Assembly (NCBI RefSeq): GCF_000243335.1
Contig: NZ_JH597773.1
Coordinates: 2,854,983 to 2,918,982, forward strand
Source of the DNA: Leptonema illini DSM 21528
Lineage (GTDB): Bacteria; Spirochaetota; Leptospiria; Leptospirales; Leptonemataceae
Reading direction: 5' to 3'
Length of the DNA stretch: 64,000 nt
Shown: in pieces, positions 17,995 to 27,042 of the stretch
Layout: the number at the start of each line of letters is the position of its first letter
How positions within the stretch are numbered: the stretch's first letter is position 1
Position numbers and translations under genes: made by a program
The notes under the pieces: generated by a model
The model's input: the letters and a program-made list of their open reading frames with translations, nothing else
The model's database searches: none
Told to the model about the DNA's origin: nothing

Positions 17995-18841
17995 GCATCG
18001 CAGATTCCGCTTGCTGCTCTTCGGTATTCTCTGGCAGCGATGGCAGAAACAGGCAAAGCGTGGTAAAATGCTCTTTAAACCAGGACGACGGAGTGAATCC
18101 CGTAAAATGCCGGAATTCTCTGGTCATGTGCGCCTGATCAGAAAACCCCATCTGCATGGCCAGATTCGCAAGGCCGTACTTTAAGAAGCCCGGAATGTTG
18201 TTCTGTGTGCGACGAAGACGTGCGAGTTTTTGAACGGACTTCGGCGCCATACCGAATTCAAGATGGAAGAGACGCTCCAGATGACGGGGCGAAATCGATA
18301 AGCCGGCAGCCAGTTCTCGTATCGACAGGTTCGTGTTTGCATTCAGGCGATGAAGCGCAAGGCGGATGAGTGGGTTCGGTTCAGTAAGCCGGCGCAGACG
18401 TTTCAGGACGCTTTCAACGGCCTGCACACGCCCCTCAAAGCTCGTCGTTCCATAGCAGGCATCAAGCAACGGATACGCCAGCTCAGGCAGGATCTCGAGA
18501 AGATCCGGGAACTGATCCAGAAAAGGATCGGTTTCCAGACGAAACCATTGGAAGGCCGTGCGCGGTTGCAATCTTATAGCGAAGAAGGCACCGTTTACAA
18601 TATTCTCCGTCGAGATATTCCACCATGTGCTCATCGGCCCGGTGTAGAAAATCAGTGGAAGGATCGCTTTATTGCGATCATTTTCAAGCACGCCAAACGG
18701 ACGGAGCTGAATGATGATGTTGGATTCAATCGTCGGCGTGATACGCGGAAGCGCCGCGTTCCGGTGAAGGTCGTCCCATGCCCAGTAATGCATAACCATT
18801 TCTGAAAGGGCTGGATCGGGTAATTGAAAATTGACTTTCAT
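17960..18841 (-). CDS. AraC family transcriptional regulator
   Basis: A 293-residue regulator with an N-terminal ligand-type domain of unknown specificity and a C-terminal double helix-turn-helix (about residues 160-265). Helix one is in LSIRELAAGLSISPRHLERLF; the second half, MQMGFSDQAHMTREFRHFTGFTP, is a standard AraC signature. The N-terminal part (LPDPALSEMVMHYWAWDD) resembles the DUF6597 type common in spirochaetes. The 3' end overlaps the converging dehydrogenase gene by 35 bases. Its targets are unknown. Confidence 0.88.
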   Translation of the reverse strand: MKVNFQLPDPALSEMVMHYWAWDDLHRNAALPRITPTIESNIIIQLRPFGVLENDRNKAILPLIFYTGPMSTWWNISTENIVNGAFFAIRLQPRTAFQWFRLETDPFLDQFPDLLEILPELAYPLLDACYGTTSFEGRVQAVESVLKRLRRLTEPNPLIRLALHRLNANTNLSIRELAAGLSISPRHLERLFHLEFGMAPKSVQKLARLRRTQNNIPGFLKYGLANLAMQMGFSDQAHMTREFRHFTGFTPSSWFKEHFTTLCLFLPSLPENTEEQQAESAMLSEAFDDSELP

Positions 18842-18931
18842 GGTCGTATTCTTTCAGACCACAGCGGCCCGACCTTTTTTCAATCTTCTGTCTGGAAAAA
18901 GCGGCCGTATAAAAAAAACTGCAAAACGGCC

Positions 18932-20236
18932 TCAGAGATCGGCCTCGGCCATCTCAGCATAGGGTTGCAGCGCTTTTTCAATCTGCTCGGGTGTGATGCC
19001 AAAAAGCGCCGCCGTGCGATTGAGCACTCGATCCACCAGGGCATCGGGGCAGCTTGCACCGGCCGAGAGCAGGATCGTAACCGACTCTTTTGCGGGCATC
19101 CAGGAAGATGATATCTTCGCCTGACCGCCTTTCAGATCAAGATGCCGAATTTCATCTCTGCTGATCAGTTCGAATTCATCTTTAATATAGTAGGTGGGCA
19201 TTTTTTCTTCACAGAGTTCGACGAGATGCGATGTGTTCGAAGAGTTATATCCACCCACAATCAAAGCGAGATCGCCCTCGTCCGTCAGCATCTCTTTCAG
19301 AGCCGTCTGATTTTCGGACGTCGCATAGCAGAGAGTATCGCGAGTATCGGCGAAATGGTCTGATAAGTTCGTATCTCCGAATCGCCGGATAATGGCCGAT
19401 TTGAGAAACTCGCTGATGGCGTGCGTTTCGGTGGCCAACATCGTCGTTTGATTGACCACGCCGATGCGCGTCAGATCGGCCTCCGGGCGAAAGCCGGGCG
19501 AGCATCGGTCGGGAAAATCCTGAAAGAAACGATCAATCGGCCTTTCATTGCATATGTATTCGGCAAGGACGGCAGCCTCTTCCATGTCCTGGATAACCAT
19601 TCCCGGCGCATTCAGAAGAGCGTGCGAGAAGGTGGCCCGCGTTTCTTCATGTTTGAAGCGTCCGTGAATGATGACCGTATAACCCTTTTCGCCGAGCTGC
19701 GACGAACGGTTCCATACCTTTTCAACAAACGGACAGGTCGTGTCATAAGTCTGCGTGTCGATGCCGCGGGATTGCAGGAGATCAAACATCTCCACCGTCG
19801 TTCCAAAAGCGGGAATAATGACGACATCCTCGGGCTTAAGATCGGTAAGCGGAATCAGAGGAGTGCCGTCGGTCTTCATGAGGAACTGAACGCCTCGCTG
19901 CTTCAGATCTTCGTTCACGTGAGGATTGTGAATCATCTCGCTCAGCAAGAAGATCCGCTTTCCTTCATTTTCGTCGATGGCTCTGTAGGCCTTTTCAATC
20001 GCATGTTCGACGCCGTAGCAGAACCCGAAATGCCTGGCTATCTTGAACCGCAGGCCTTCCAGCTCGAGTACGGTCGGCGTGAGATCCTTGCGATACCGGT
20101 CCTGAGCCCGTCTGGCCCTCTTTAATAAGGATATAACAGGGGAACGGTAAAAAACGGGAATCTCAAAATGGCGTCGGGTCACAGGGAGAAGAAAATCATA
20201 GAAAGGGGACGGTAAAACCTTTTTTTTGGCGGCCAT
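18932..20236 (-). CDS. ispH: 4-hydroxy-3-methylbut-2-enyl diphosphate reductase (long type)
   Basis: Last enzyme of the MEP isoprenoid pathway, a [4Fe-4S] reductase producing IPP and DMAPP. Iron-sulfur ligands are visible in GFCYGVE (about residue 72), DTTCPFVEKVW (about 167) and LCYATSENQTA (about 302); the substrate motif GYNSSNTSHL is present. At about 434 residues it is longer than the E. coli-type enzyme (about 316), with a roughly 60-residue N-terminal lead, like the cyanobacterial and plant type. The ATG at 20236 begins MAAKKKVLPSPFYDF; a further 18 residues upstream are possible. It is divergent from the DUF3332 gene. Confidence 0.93.
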   Translation of the reverse strand: MAAKKKVLPSPFYDFLLPVTRRHFEIPVFYRSPVISLLKRARRAQDRYRKDLTPTVLELEGLRFKIARHFGFCYGVEHAIEKAYRAIDENEGKRIFLLSEMIHNPHVNEDLKQRGVQFLMKTDGTPLIPLTDLKPEDVVIIPAFGTTVEMFDLLQSRGIDTQTYDTTCPFVEKVWNRSSQLGEKGYTVIIHGRFKHEETRATFSHALLNAPGMVIQDMEEAAVLAEYICNERPIDRFFQDFPDRCSPGFRPEADLTRIGVVNQTTMLATETHAISEFLKSAIIRRFGDTNLSDHFADTRDTLCYATSENQTALKEMLTDEGDLALIVGGYNSSNTSHLVELCEEKMPTYYIKDEFELISRDEIRHLDLKGGQAKISSSWMPAKESVTILLSAGASCPDALVDRVLNRTAALFGITPEQIEKALQPYAEMAEADL

Positions 20237-20283
20237 AGCTCCAGATTTTTGTTCTAATAGAATGACTGTGAGGAAGATCCGAT

Positions 20284-20320
20284 GGATCATCCGGAACAGT
20301 CAACCGCCGTTTCCTGATCC
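20284..20320 (+). promoter_or_regulatory. Possible anti-terminator pairing in the DUF3332 leader
   Basis: GGATCA (20284-20289) can pair with TGATCC (20315-20320), extended after a three-base bulge by GGAA (20293-20296) with TTCC (20311-20314). This helix uses bases 20317-20320, which also form the 5' arm of the terminator that follows. The two structures therefore exclude each other, the arrangement expected of a transcription attenuator. No matching ligand or leader peptide was recognised. Confidence 0.35.
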
Positions 20321-20345
20321 GGCCCCGGTGGCCGGATTTTTTTTT
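20317..20345 (+). terminator. Intrinsic terminator in the leader of the DUF3332 gene
   Basis: ATCCGGCC (20317-20324), loop CCGGT, GGCCGGAT (20330-20337), then nine Ts in a row. This is a textbook intrinsic terminator on the plus strand. No plus-strand gene lies between 17994 and this point, so it must end a short leader or small RNA starting in the intergenic region 20237-20316, just before the gene at 20384. Confidence 0.85.
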
Positions 20346-20383
20346 GTTTTGACGTAGCGGTGTTCAGAGAGCTAATATCGGCC

Positions 20384-21025
20384 ATGCAAAAGACTTCCTT
20401 CCTCAAGCGACTTGTAGTCGGCAGCATGATCTCGCTGACTCTCGTTCTTTCCACCGCTCAGTGTTTTGGCGGCTTCGCGCTGACCAAAAAGTTGTATCAG
20501 TTCAACAAATCAATCATGGCCGGCGACAATAGCATGGGGGCTCGATTTGTACGGACGCTTGTTATGTGGATCATGGCAATCATCCCGGTTTATGGAATCG
20601 GTATGTTTGTTGACCTGATCATCCTGAATCTTGTCGAGTTCTGGTCCGGCAAGCCTCTGATTGCCTCATCCTCCGGTCCTGACGCAAGAGTGACATTTAC
20701 TCAAATCAACGAAAACGAGTTGCGCATCGATATTAAAGACGCGAAGATTTCCTCGTTTCATGTGTTCCGCGATCGTCCGGGTGAGTTCTTCCTGAAAGAA
20801 GGCTCTTCATACGTTCCGGTTATCATGCCCGAAGATCTACAGGCCTTCGATATAAATGGAACGACGTCCATCAGCTGTGAGCGCACAGAAGCGGCTCTTG
20901 TTTGTTCTGAGGGAAAGAGCGAGAACGCGGCGATTCAGAGCGGAGTAGAGCAGGCTCAATATGAACGTCTGCAATACCGTACCCGTCTTGCTCTTGGTAT
21001 CGGAGCTGAAGCGGCATCACGCTGA
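20384..21025 (+). CDS. DUF3332-like lipoprotein
   Basis: About 213 residues from the ATG at 20384. The N-terminus is a signal sequence ending in a possible lipobox (LSTAQC). FALTKKLYQFNKSI, followed by IPVYGIGMFVDLIILNLVEFWSGKP, matches the conserved core of DUF3332 proteins, small envelope proteins of unknown role in spirochaetes, Bacteroidetes and some proteobacteria. The second half is hydrophilic and ends in a Gln/Arg-rich helix. It is preceded by a strong terminator hairpin only 39 bases from the start codon, suggesting control of transcription in the leader. It converges on the ABC permease operon. Function unknown. Confidence 0.72.
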   Translation: MQKTSFLKRLVVGSMISLTLVLSTAQCFGGFALTKKLYQFNKSIMAGDNSMGARFVRTLVMWIMAIIPVYGIGMFVDLIILNLVEFWSGKPLIASSSGPDARVTFTQINENELRIDIKDAKISSFHVFRDRPGEFFLKEGSSYVPVIMPEDLQAFDINGTTSISCERTEAALVCSEGKSENAAIQSGVEQAQYERLQYRTRLALGIGAEAASR

Positions 21026-21065
21026 CATCTTCGCCTTAATTCGCTGGCCGAAACACCGGTGCCGG

Positions 21066-21920
21066 TCAGCGCTTCTGAGAATCTTCGTCGGCGAGCAGAT
21101 TCAGCGCCATAACCAGCGGAAAGATGCCGAGCGCCGTAGCCGAAAAGAAATTCCACCAGATCACCGGATCGCGCATCAGCTCTCTCTGCGCCTCTGAAAT
21201 CATACCTCCCCATGACGAAGTGCCCGGCTCGATGCCGATGCCGATGAACGTGAGCACGGTTTCGGCCAGGATAACGCTCGAAGATGAAAGGGCGAAGTTG
21301 ATACGTATAATCGGCATCGTATTCGGCAGAATCTCTCGCAGAAGAATCGCCGGCACAGACATGCCCGTCGCCCTGGCAGCTCGAATAAAGGCCTGCTCGC
21401 GAAGACGCAGCGTCTCACCTCTGACAAGGCGCGCCAGATCCACCCACGACGTCAGCCCGATCGCGATAACGACCCATAAAAGCCCGCGACCGAACACCAT
21501 GAGAAACGTGACGACAAAGAGAATCCAGGGAATCGACGCGACGGTCGTATACAACCACTGAATCACATCATCAACGCGACCGCCGAGATAGCCTCCGAGC
21601 AGGCCGAGAATGATGCCCACCGGGAACGAAACAAGAGCGACGCCAAACGATAGAAGAATAGCCGTTCTCGATCCCTGAAGAGTCTGCTTGAATACATCGT
21701 TCCCGTTTACGTCCGTTCCAAGAAGATGAAAACCGACGGTCGGATTCGAAAGCCCCTCCAGAGGATACGTATAACTCTTTTCTTTGACGACGGCAAAGCC
21801 TCTATCAAAAGCGGCGTCAAGAATGCTGCGATATCCCGGAAAGGGAATGATGTCAAGCAGGCCGAATGCGAAATAGAAAACGACGATATAGAGACCGATC
21901 TTTCTTCCGCTGAACTTCAT
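21066..21920 (-). CDS. ABC transporter permease, peptide type (DppC/OppC)
   Basis: Inner-membrane permease of 284 residues in the binding-protein-dependent peptide/nickel importer family. One N-terminal helix, then a periplasmic loop containing LGTDVNGNDVFKQTLQGSRTA, the family's N-terminal OppC signature, then five more membrane segments. The ATPase-contacting EAA-like loop is RAARATGMSVPAILLREILPNTMP. It is third in the operon SBP-OppB-OppC; two bases separate it from the upstream permease. No ATPase genes follow. Confidence 0.9.
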   Translation of the reverse strand: MKFSGRKIGLYIVVFYFAFGLLDIIPFPGYRSILDAAFDRGFAVVKEKSYTYPLEGLSNPTVGFHLLGTDVNGNDVFKQTLQGSRTAILLSFGVALVSFPVGIILGLLGGYLGGRVDDVIQWLYTTVASIPWILFVVTFLMVFGRGLLWVVIAIGLTSWVDLARLVRGETLRLREQAFIRAARATGMSVPAILLREILPNTMPIIRINFALSSSSVILAETVLTFIGIGIEPGTSSWGGMISEAQRELMRDPVIWWNFFSATALGIFPLVMALNLLADEDSQKR

Positions 21921-21923
21921 GTC

Positions 21924-22904
21924 TTACTCCAACCGTATACGAGGATCAGCCAGCGCATAACTGATATCCGTTAATATGTTACCCGTCATATACAGGAAGG
22001 CGCCCATATACACCATAGCGCGGATCACGGGAAAATCTTGCGAAAGGATAGCCGTAAAGAGCATATCGCCCATGCCGGCAATGCCGTAGAATTGCTCGAG
22101 CAAGAGCGAACCGCTGATCAAGAAAGGCAGCGAGATCACGACTGTCGTCAGAATCGGAATCATCGTATTTCTAAGAATATGCCGGACCATCAGAACGTTA
22201 TCGGTCGCTCCGCGCAGTCGGGCCGCCCTCACGAAAGGAGCCGTCACCGAATCGGCAAGAACTGTACGAAAGAAACGAATATTCGAGCCGATGCCGGCGA
22301 TGACGGCGACGGCGACGGCCGGAGTAATGGAGCCATGAATGGGAAACAGACGCACAAGATCGCCGAAGATCCAGCCCGAAGCGAGAAGAAAAGCCGGCAG
22401 CGGTATACTCATCAAAGAAACCGAGATAAGACGAAGATGTGAATCGAGGCGTCCGCGACGGTAGGCGGCAAGAACGGATAACGCCAGGCTGAGTAGAAGC
22501 GTCACAAAAAAAGAAGGCGTCATCAACATCAAAGACGGACCGGCACGACGAACGATCTCGCCGGCAATGCGCCTGCCGCTGCGATCCGTTCCAAAATCCC
22601 CGGTCAGAAGATCTTCAAGACCGAGAAAAAAACGAGAGTAAAGAATGCCGTGCTCTTTAAATTCCGGGTGCACGCGACCATCCGCCCTGACCTCTTCGGC
22701 CATATAAGGCAGATTCAAGAAATACGGAAGGTGATATCCGTTGGCTCGCACCCAGTTCTGTAAAACAGGCACCGGAGCCTGCTGTAGATTCGTACGAGCG
22801 ATCGCCATCGGATCTCGAATGTGAAACAGTGCGAACGTAATGCCATAGACGCCAAGAGCGACGGGAATCGAATACAGCAATCTTCGAATAACGAAGGCAA
22901 GCAT
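21924..22904 (-). CDS. ABC transporter permease, peptide type (DppB/OppB)
   Basis: A 326-residue inner-membrane permease starting MLAFVIRRLLYSIPVALGVYGITFALF, the usual OppB/DppB opening. The EAA-like loop is RAARLRGATDNVLMVRHILRNTMIPILT. Six membrane segments are expected. Its ATG overlaps the TGA of the binding-protein gene (TGATG), so the two are probably translationally coupled. Partner of the OppC-type permease directly downstream. Confidence 0.9.
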   Translation of the reverse strand: MLAFVIRRLLYSIPVALGVYGITFALFHIRDPMAIARTNLQQAPVPVLQNWVRANGYHLPYFLNLPYMAEEVRADGRVHPEFKEHGILYSRFFLGLEDLLTGDFGTDRSGRRIAGEIVRRAGPSLMLMTPSFFVTLLLSLALSVLAAYRRGRLDSHLRLISVSLMSIPLPAFLLASGWIFGDLVRLFPIHGSITPAVAVAVIAGIGSNIRFFRTVLADSVTAPFVRAARLRGATDNVLMVRHILRNTMIPILTTVVISLPFLISGSLLLEQFYGIAGMGDMLFTAILSQDFPVIRAMVYMGAFLYMTGNILTDISYALADPRIRLE

Positions 22905-24766
22905 CAGAAGCCTCCTCCGAAAATCGAATTCAGCGCTTTCACTTTTTCACGCCGAAGCTTCGGACGCACGCTGCGGTATTTCAGCTGGTTGAAATTTACC
23001 GGATGCGGAACGACCGGATCAAGATACGGCCAGGAAATCGAATACAGCACCGGATGATGCGAGAGCATGAGCGGCACGTCGCGCTTCAGTATCGCATCCA
23101 TACGTCGCAGTCGATTCCGGCGTTCCGGACCCGGATGCATGGCCAGGATTTCAAGATAAAGGGCATTGAATTCAGGATTATCATACGAAGACTCATTCAG
23201 CGTACCGGAACGATTCGGGCCGTAGAAAAGCTGATAGAAGTTCTGCGGATCGGCGTAGTCCGCTCCCCAGGCCCATGTCGTGATCTGAAACTCCTTCTTC
23301 ATACGCTTCTCGAAATAAGTCGGCGTATCGTAGACGTCGATCTTCAGCGTCCATCCGTTCGCCTCGGCCGATTCCGTATAAAAACGATAGATGGCCGTTC
23401 CGCCCGCTCTGGCGATATCGACCATACGTAGGGTTAACCGGTTCCCTGTGGCCGGGTCGACGCCGCCGGGATAGCCGGCTCGCGCAAGAAGGGTCGGCAC
23501 GCCTTCCGCACATTGATAGGCCCGCCTCTGTTCGGCGATACCGTCGGCATCTCCACTGGCTGATCCGCTCATGTTTGTATTTTCGGTTCCACCCTCAATG
23601 CCCGGGGGGATCAGGCCCGCCGCCGGTACAGCGCGGTTACGGTAAAAACGTGCGATAAGATCTTCGATATTAAAAGAACAGGCCACGGCGCGTCGTAGCC
23701 AGACGTTCGGCCCGACGACGGGGTCTTGCAGGTTGAATAGCAGGCCATAAGTCACAAGCTCGCTATCGCTGTCAGAATAGATCCCCTGCTTCTGAAAGCG
23801 TTCGGTAACATCATGCCCGTCAAAGACCTGATCGAACGTATCCTGTCCGACGCTGATGCGGTCCATGTATCCCTGCAAAAAGAGGCGCCAGAGAGTCGGT
23901 CCCGATTTAACCTCGGTCAAGCGCACCTCGTCAAGCAACGGCAGCTCTTGCTCTCCTCTCTCGGGCGAGACCGTATAACGCTGAAAGCCCGCATAACCGG
24001 GATTCTTTTCGAGAACGATATGTGACTGCAGCCGGCGATCTTTGATGTAAAAAGCACCCGATGCGGGAATGCCTTCTTCGATAGAGCGACCGGCGGCGAC
24101 CATGCGTCGATAGCAGGCCTCTGGCATCGGAGCCGACGACGGAATAGCGAAGAAGTAAATCAGTTGCAGATCGGGCTTTTCAAGCAAAATCTGAATGCCG
24201 TCGTCGTCGAAACGGCTGACGCCGCGGATATTGCCTTTATAGCGATCCTCACCTTTATCGACAGATCGCTTCTCAAGCTCGTCGGCGTATTCGTTAAAGC
24301 CGATGATGCGTTCAAGCAACGGGTAGGCATAAGGACTGAGAGAGCGATCGGCCGTTCTCTTGATCGTGAAGATCACGTCATCGGGCGTCACCTCGGGCCC
24401 CGTCTTCCCGTCGAAGCAGAAATCCGGAGCGTAACGAAGACCTTTTTTCACGCGAAACCGAAAGGCATGCACGGGGCGCCCCTCGAAAAGCACGGTCTTC
24501 TCTTCGGGCATCTCTGATGCAAGCAGAGGAACGAGTCTCAACGGACGAGCATGATAGTCATATTCATAAGCCGTAGAATGAGTGTTCGAAATGATCGAGA
24601 ACGAGACGACGTCGGTGGCGCGTACCGGATCAAGCGTTTTGGGATCATCGGAAAGCGGCAGATAGTGTACGGCTCGATCATCCAGAGATCCGTAGGGATT
24701 ATTCAGCGGCTCTCTGCAGAAGAGAGGAAGAAGCAGAGCAACGACGACGCAGACTCGCAGGATCAC
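22904..24766 (-). CDS. Peptide-type ABC substrate-binding lipoprotein (SBP_bac_5)
   Basis: A 620-residue extracytoplasmic binding protein. The start codon is GTG. The signal peptide ends in lipobox LPLFC (Cys about residue 17), so it is probably a lipoprotein. Family features include YLPLSDDPKTLDPVRATD near the N-terminus and the C-terminal WGADYADPQNFYQLFYG region. The long loop around residues 395-425 is rich in Asn, Ser and Gly. Substrate could be oligopeptides or another large polar compound. First gene of a three-gene import operon without ATPase genes, which would have to be supplied from elsewhere. A perfect 11-bp inverted repeat lies 20 bases upstream. Confidence 0.9.
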   Translation of the reverse strand: MILRVCVVVALLLPLFCREPLNNPYGSLDDRAVHYLPLSDDPKTLDPVRATDVVSFSIISNTHSTAYEYDYHARPLRLVPLLASEMPEEKTVLFEGRPVHAFRFRVKKGLRYAPDFCFDGKTGPEVTPDDVIFTIKRTADRSLSPYAYPLLERIIGFNEYADELEKRSVDKGEDRYKGNIRGVSRFDDDGIQILLEKPDLQLIYFFAIPSSAPMPEACYRRMVAAGRSIEEGIPASGAFYIKDRRLQSHIVLEKNPGYAGFQRYTVSPERGEQELPLLDEVRLTEVKSGPTLWRLFLQGYMDRISVGQDTFDQVFDGHDVTERFQKQGIYSDSDSELVTYGLLFNLQDPVVGPNVWLRRAVACSFNIEDLIARFYRNRAVPAAGLIPPGIEGGTENTNMSGSASGDADGIAEQRRAYQCAEGVPTLLARAGYPGGVDPATGNRLTLRMVDIARAGGTAIYRFYTESAEANGWTLKIDVYDTPTYFEKRMKKEFQITTWAWGADYADPQNFYQLFYGPNRSGTLNESSYDNPEFNALYLEILAMHPGPERRNRLRRMDAILKRDVPLMLSHHPVLYSISWPYLDPVVPHPVNFNQLKYRSVRPKLRREKVKALNSIFGGGF

Positions 24767-24785
24767 CCGCTCATCCCACCGCGAC

Positions 24786-24816
24786 GGCGCAAAAATGTAA
24801 AGACGATTTTTGCGCC
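24786..24816. repeat. Perfect inverted repeat between regulator and ABC operon
   Basis: GGCGCAAAAAT (24786-24796) and ATTTTTGCGCC (24806-24816) pair perfectly over 11 bp with a 9-base loop. It fills the 58-base gap between the stop of the sigma-54-type regulator and the start of the binding-protein gene, both on the minus strand. It could be a terminator without T tail, an attenuator or an operator. Confidence 0.55.
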
Positions 24817-24824
24817 CGATATGA

Positions 24825-26933
24825 TCAATAGTCGATATTCAGCTCGCGAATCCGTTTATCAAGAGTATTCCGGTTGATGCCCAGATACTTCGCCGCCTTT
24901 GTCTTCGTATAGCGAGTACGCTTCATCGCATATTGAATCAGGCGACGCTCCACTTCTCCGATAACGAAGTCATAGGCCCTGCCATCCAGATCGTCAAGAT
25001 CGGCGCCCGGAAGCAGATTCGCCTCAAGCGATCCGCTCTCAGCCGCCGCCGTCGCTGCCGGCTCCTTTCGCGCCGGAGCAAGATCGAGCATCTTTTCTTT
25101 GCCGCTTACCTGAATGTGAGCAAGCACCTCTGAAAAATCGTCGATATCAATCGTCGACGAACGCGAAAGCACGACGGCGCGCTCTACCATGTTTTCGAGT
25201 TCACGCACGTTACCCGGCCAGTCATACGTTTCAAGCAGGCGGATGACCTGCGGCGTTATTCCTTCGATCTTCTTCGAATTCTCTTTCGCGTAACGTGCCA
25301 CAAAATGATGGACGAGAATCAGAATATCTTCATGGCGTTCGCGCAGAGGAGGAATCGTCAGCTGGATAACGTTTAACCGATAAAAAAGATCGGCGCGAAA
25401 CCTTCTCTCTTCGATCAGCTGTTCGAGATTGGCGTTTGTCGCCGCAATCACCCGTATGTCGACCTTGCGTGAGCGACCGCCTACGGGCTCGATCTCCTTT
25501 TCCTGCAAGACGCGAAGAAGTTTCGCCTGCAATCCAAGATCCATCTCGCCAATTTCATCAAGAAAGATCGTTCCGCCGTCGGCGATCTCGAACTTGCCCT
25601 TCTTGTCGGCGTTAGCTCCCGTGAACGACCCCTTCTTATGACCGAAAAGCTCGCTCTCAAGCAGATTCTCGGGAATGGCCGCGCAGTTAATCTTGATGAA
25701 CGGCATGTCCTTGCGCGGGCTGTTATAATGAATGGCCGAGGCGAAAAGCTCTTTCCCCGTACCCGACTCGCCTGTGAGCAGAACCGAAGACCGCGACTCT
25801 GCAATGATACGTATCTTTTCAAAAAGCTCCTGCATCAGCTCCGAACGACCGATGAGGTTACCGAACTGATACTTGCGTGAAAGCTCCTGCCGCAGACGGA
25901 TGTTTTCGACGACGAAAGGACGCGTCTCTTCTTCGATCAGGCTCTGAATGGCGAAGGCCTGTGAGATCATAGAACCGAGAATCTGAAGAAATTCAAGAAG
26001 CTCTTTAGGATCGAGCTCCTGCTTGTGCGTGAAGATGGAAAAAACCCCCACCACTTCCTGATTCGAAAAGATCGGACAGCAGAAAAAACCAAGGTCCAGG
26101 TTATCGTTAACCACCTTCATGCGATTCAGGAACTCGGGCTCGCTGCGAGCGCTTGGAATAAAGACGGCCTGGCGGTTCTGAAAAGCCGTTCCTGTAATAC
26201 CTTCGCCCGGAGCATATGTTACCTGAAGTGAGTCCTCCGTATGCGATCCGACCGAAGCGACGATTTTTAACAGGCCTTCCTGACGGTCATAGACGAAAAG
26301 CGTGCTGCGGTGAATACGAAAGGCCTTCTGTGTCGTCGTCATGACCTCTTCGAAAAATTCCTGCAGGCTCAGGGATCGGGGAAGGATGCGCGAGATTTCC
26401 AGCAAGACACGGTGAAACCGATCGCGCATACGCAGAGTTCTATTATCGGCAATCTTAACAAAGATGGTGGCCGAAAGGTTCGAGACGATTTCAAGCAGGG
26501 TCACGTCGTCTTTACTGAAAGCTCCGACCTGCATCGAGTCGAGAGAAAGCACACCGATCATGCGATCCGAATTGATAAGCGGGACGGCGACCTCGGCAAG
26601 CAGATCCTCGCGAATCCTCACATAGTCGTCTGCAGTGCGCGTATCGTCGATCAATCGCGGGCGAACGTGCCGCGCCACCCACCCGGTGACACCTTCTCCC
26701 AGACGCAGGCGCATTCCTCCAGCATCCTTGTTCAAACCGATGGCGACTCTTGTCACGAGAACCTGCTCCTCTTCATCATAGAGCATGATGCTGCCGGAAT
26801 CAGCACCAGTCGCCTCCATGCAGGTCTTGAGAAAATATTCAAGCACCTCTTCAGGCTCTTCTATGCGGTTCATTGCCTCTGCAAGGCTGGCAATGACATG
26901 GATTAAGCGATCTCGGACATTCTCCCGGTTCAT
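24825..26933 (-). CDS. Sigma-54-dependent regulator, GAF-GAF-AAA+-Fis
   Basis: A 702-residue activator of sigma-54 RNA polymerase. Two N-terminal GAF sensor domains (about residues 15-160 and 180-335; GADSGSIMLYDEEEQ and APGEGITGTAF) are followed by an AAA+ domain: Walker A GESGTGKELFA, the sigma-54 contact loop as GSFTGA (a Ser variant of GAFTGA), Walker B IFLDEIGEM and the arginine-rich RRFRADLFYRLNV. A linker leads to a Fis-type HTH (TKTKAAKYLGINRNTLDKRI, about 675-695). The two GAF domains suggest sensing of a small molecule such as NO, a nucleotide or a metabolite. It is directly upstream of, and co-directional with, the peptide-type ABC operon, a likely target. Confidence 0.92.
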   Translation of the reverse strand: MNRENVRDRLIHVIASLAEAMNRIEEPEEVLEYFLKTCMEATGADSGSIMLYDEEEQVLVTRVAIGLNKDAGGMRLRLGEGVTGWVARHVRPRLIDDTRTADDYVRIREDLLAEVAVPLINSDRMIGVLSLDSMQVGAFSKDDVTLLEIVSNLSATIFVKIADNRTLRMRDRFHRVLLEISRILPRSLSLQEFFEEVMTTTQKAFRIHRSTLFVYDRQEGLLKIVASVGSHTEDSLQVTYAPGEGITGTAFQNRQAVFIPSARSEPEFLNRMKVVNDNLDLGFFCCPIFSNQEVVGVFSIFTHKQELDPKELLEFLQILGSMISQAFAIQSLIEEETRPFVVENIRLRQELSRKYQFGNLIGRSELMQELFEKIRIIAESRSSVLLTGESGTGKELFASAIHYNSPRKDMPFIKINCAAIPENLLESELFGHKKGSFTGANADKKGKFEIADGGTIFLDEIGEMDLGLQAKLLRVLQEKEIEPVGGRSRKVDIRVIAATNANLEQLIEERRFRADLFYRLNVIQLTIPPLRERHEDILILVHHFVARYAKENSKKIEGITPQVIRLLETYDWPGNVRELENMVERAVVLSRSSTIDIDDFSEVLAHIQVSGKEKMLDLAPARKEPAATAAAESGSLEANLLPGADLDDLDGRAYDFVIGEVERRLIQYAMKRTRYTKTKAAKYLGINRNTLDKRIRELNIDY

Positions 26934-27042
26934 TGGGATCGGTTTGCTACTGCCTCTTTCCTGTGCAATTTTATTTTTTTTTGGGCATAGACACCCACTT
27001 CAGCGTTACTTGACACGAAAGTCAACCATAGAGAATCAACCC

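Noticed and set aside
27010-27025. TTGAC-N6-GTCAA palindrome
   Set aside because: Short, seen once in this orientation; only loosely similar to the repeats before lexA. Too weak to call an operator.
26785-27042. Upstream extension of the alpha/beta hydrolase with a membrane helix
   Set aside because: Would overlap the start of the divergent sigma-54 regulator; the hydrolase domain is complete from 27043. Not fully excluded.
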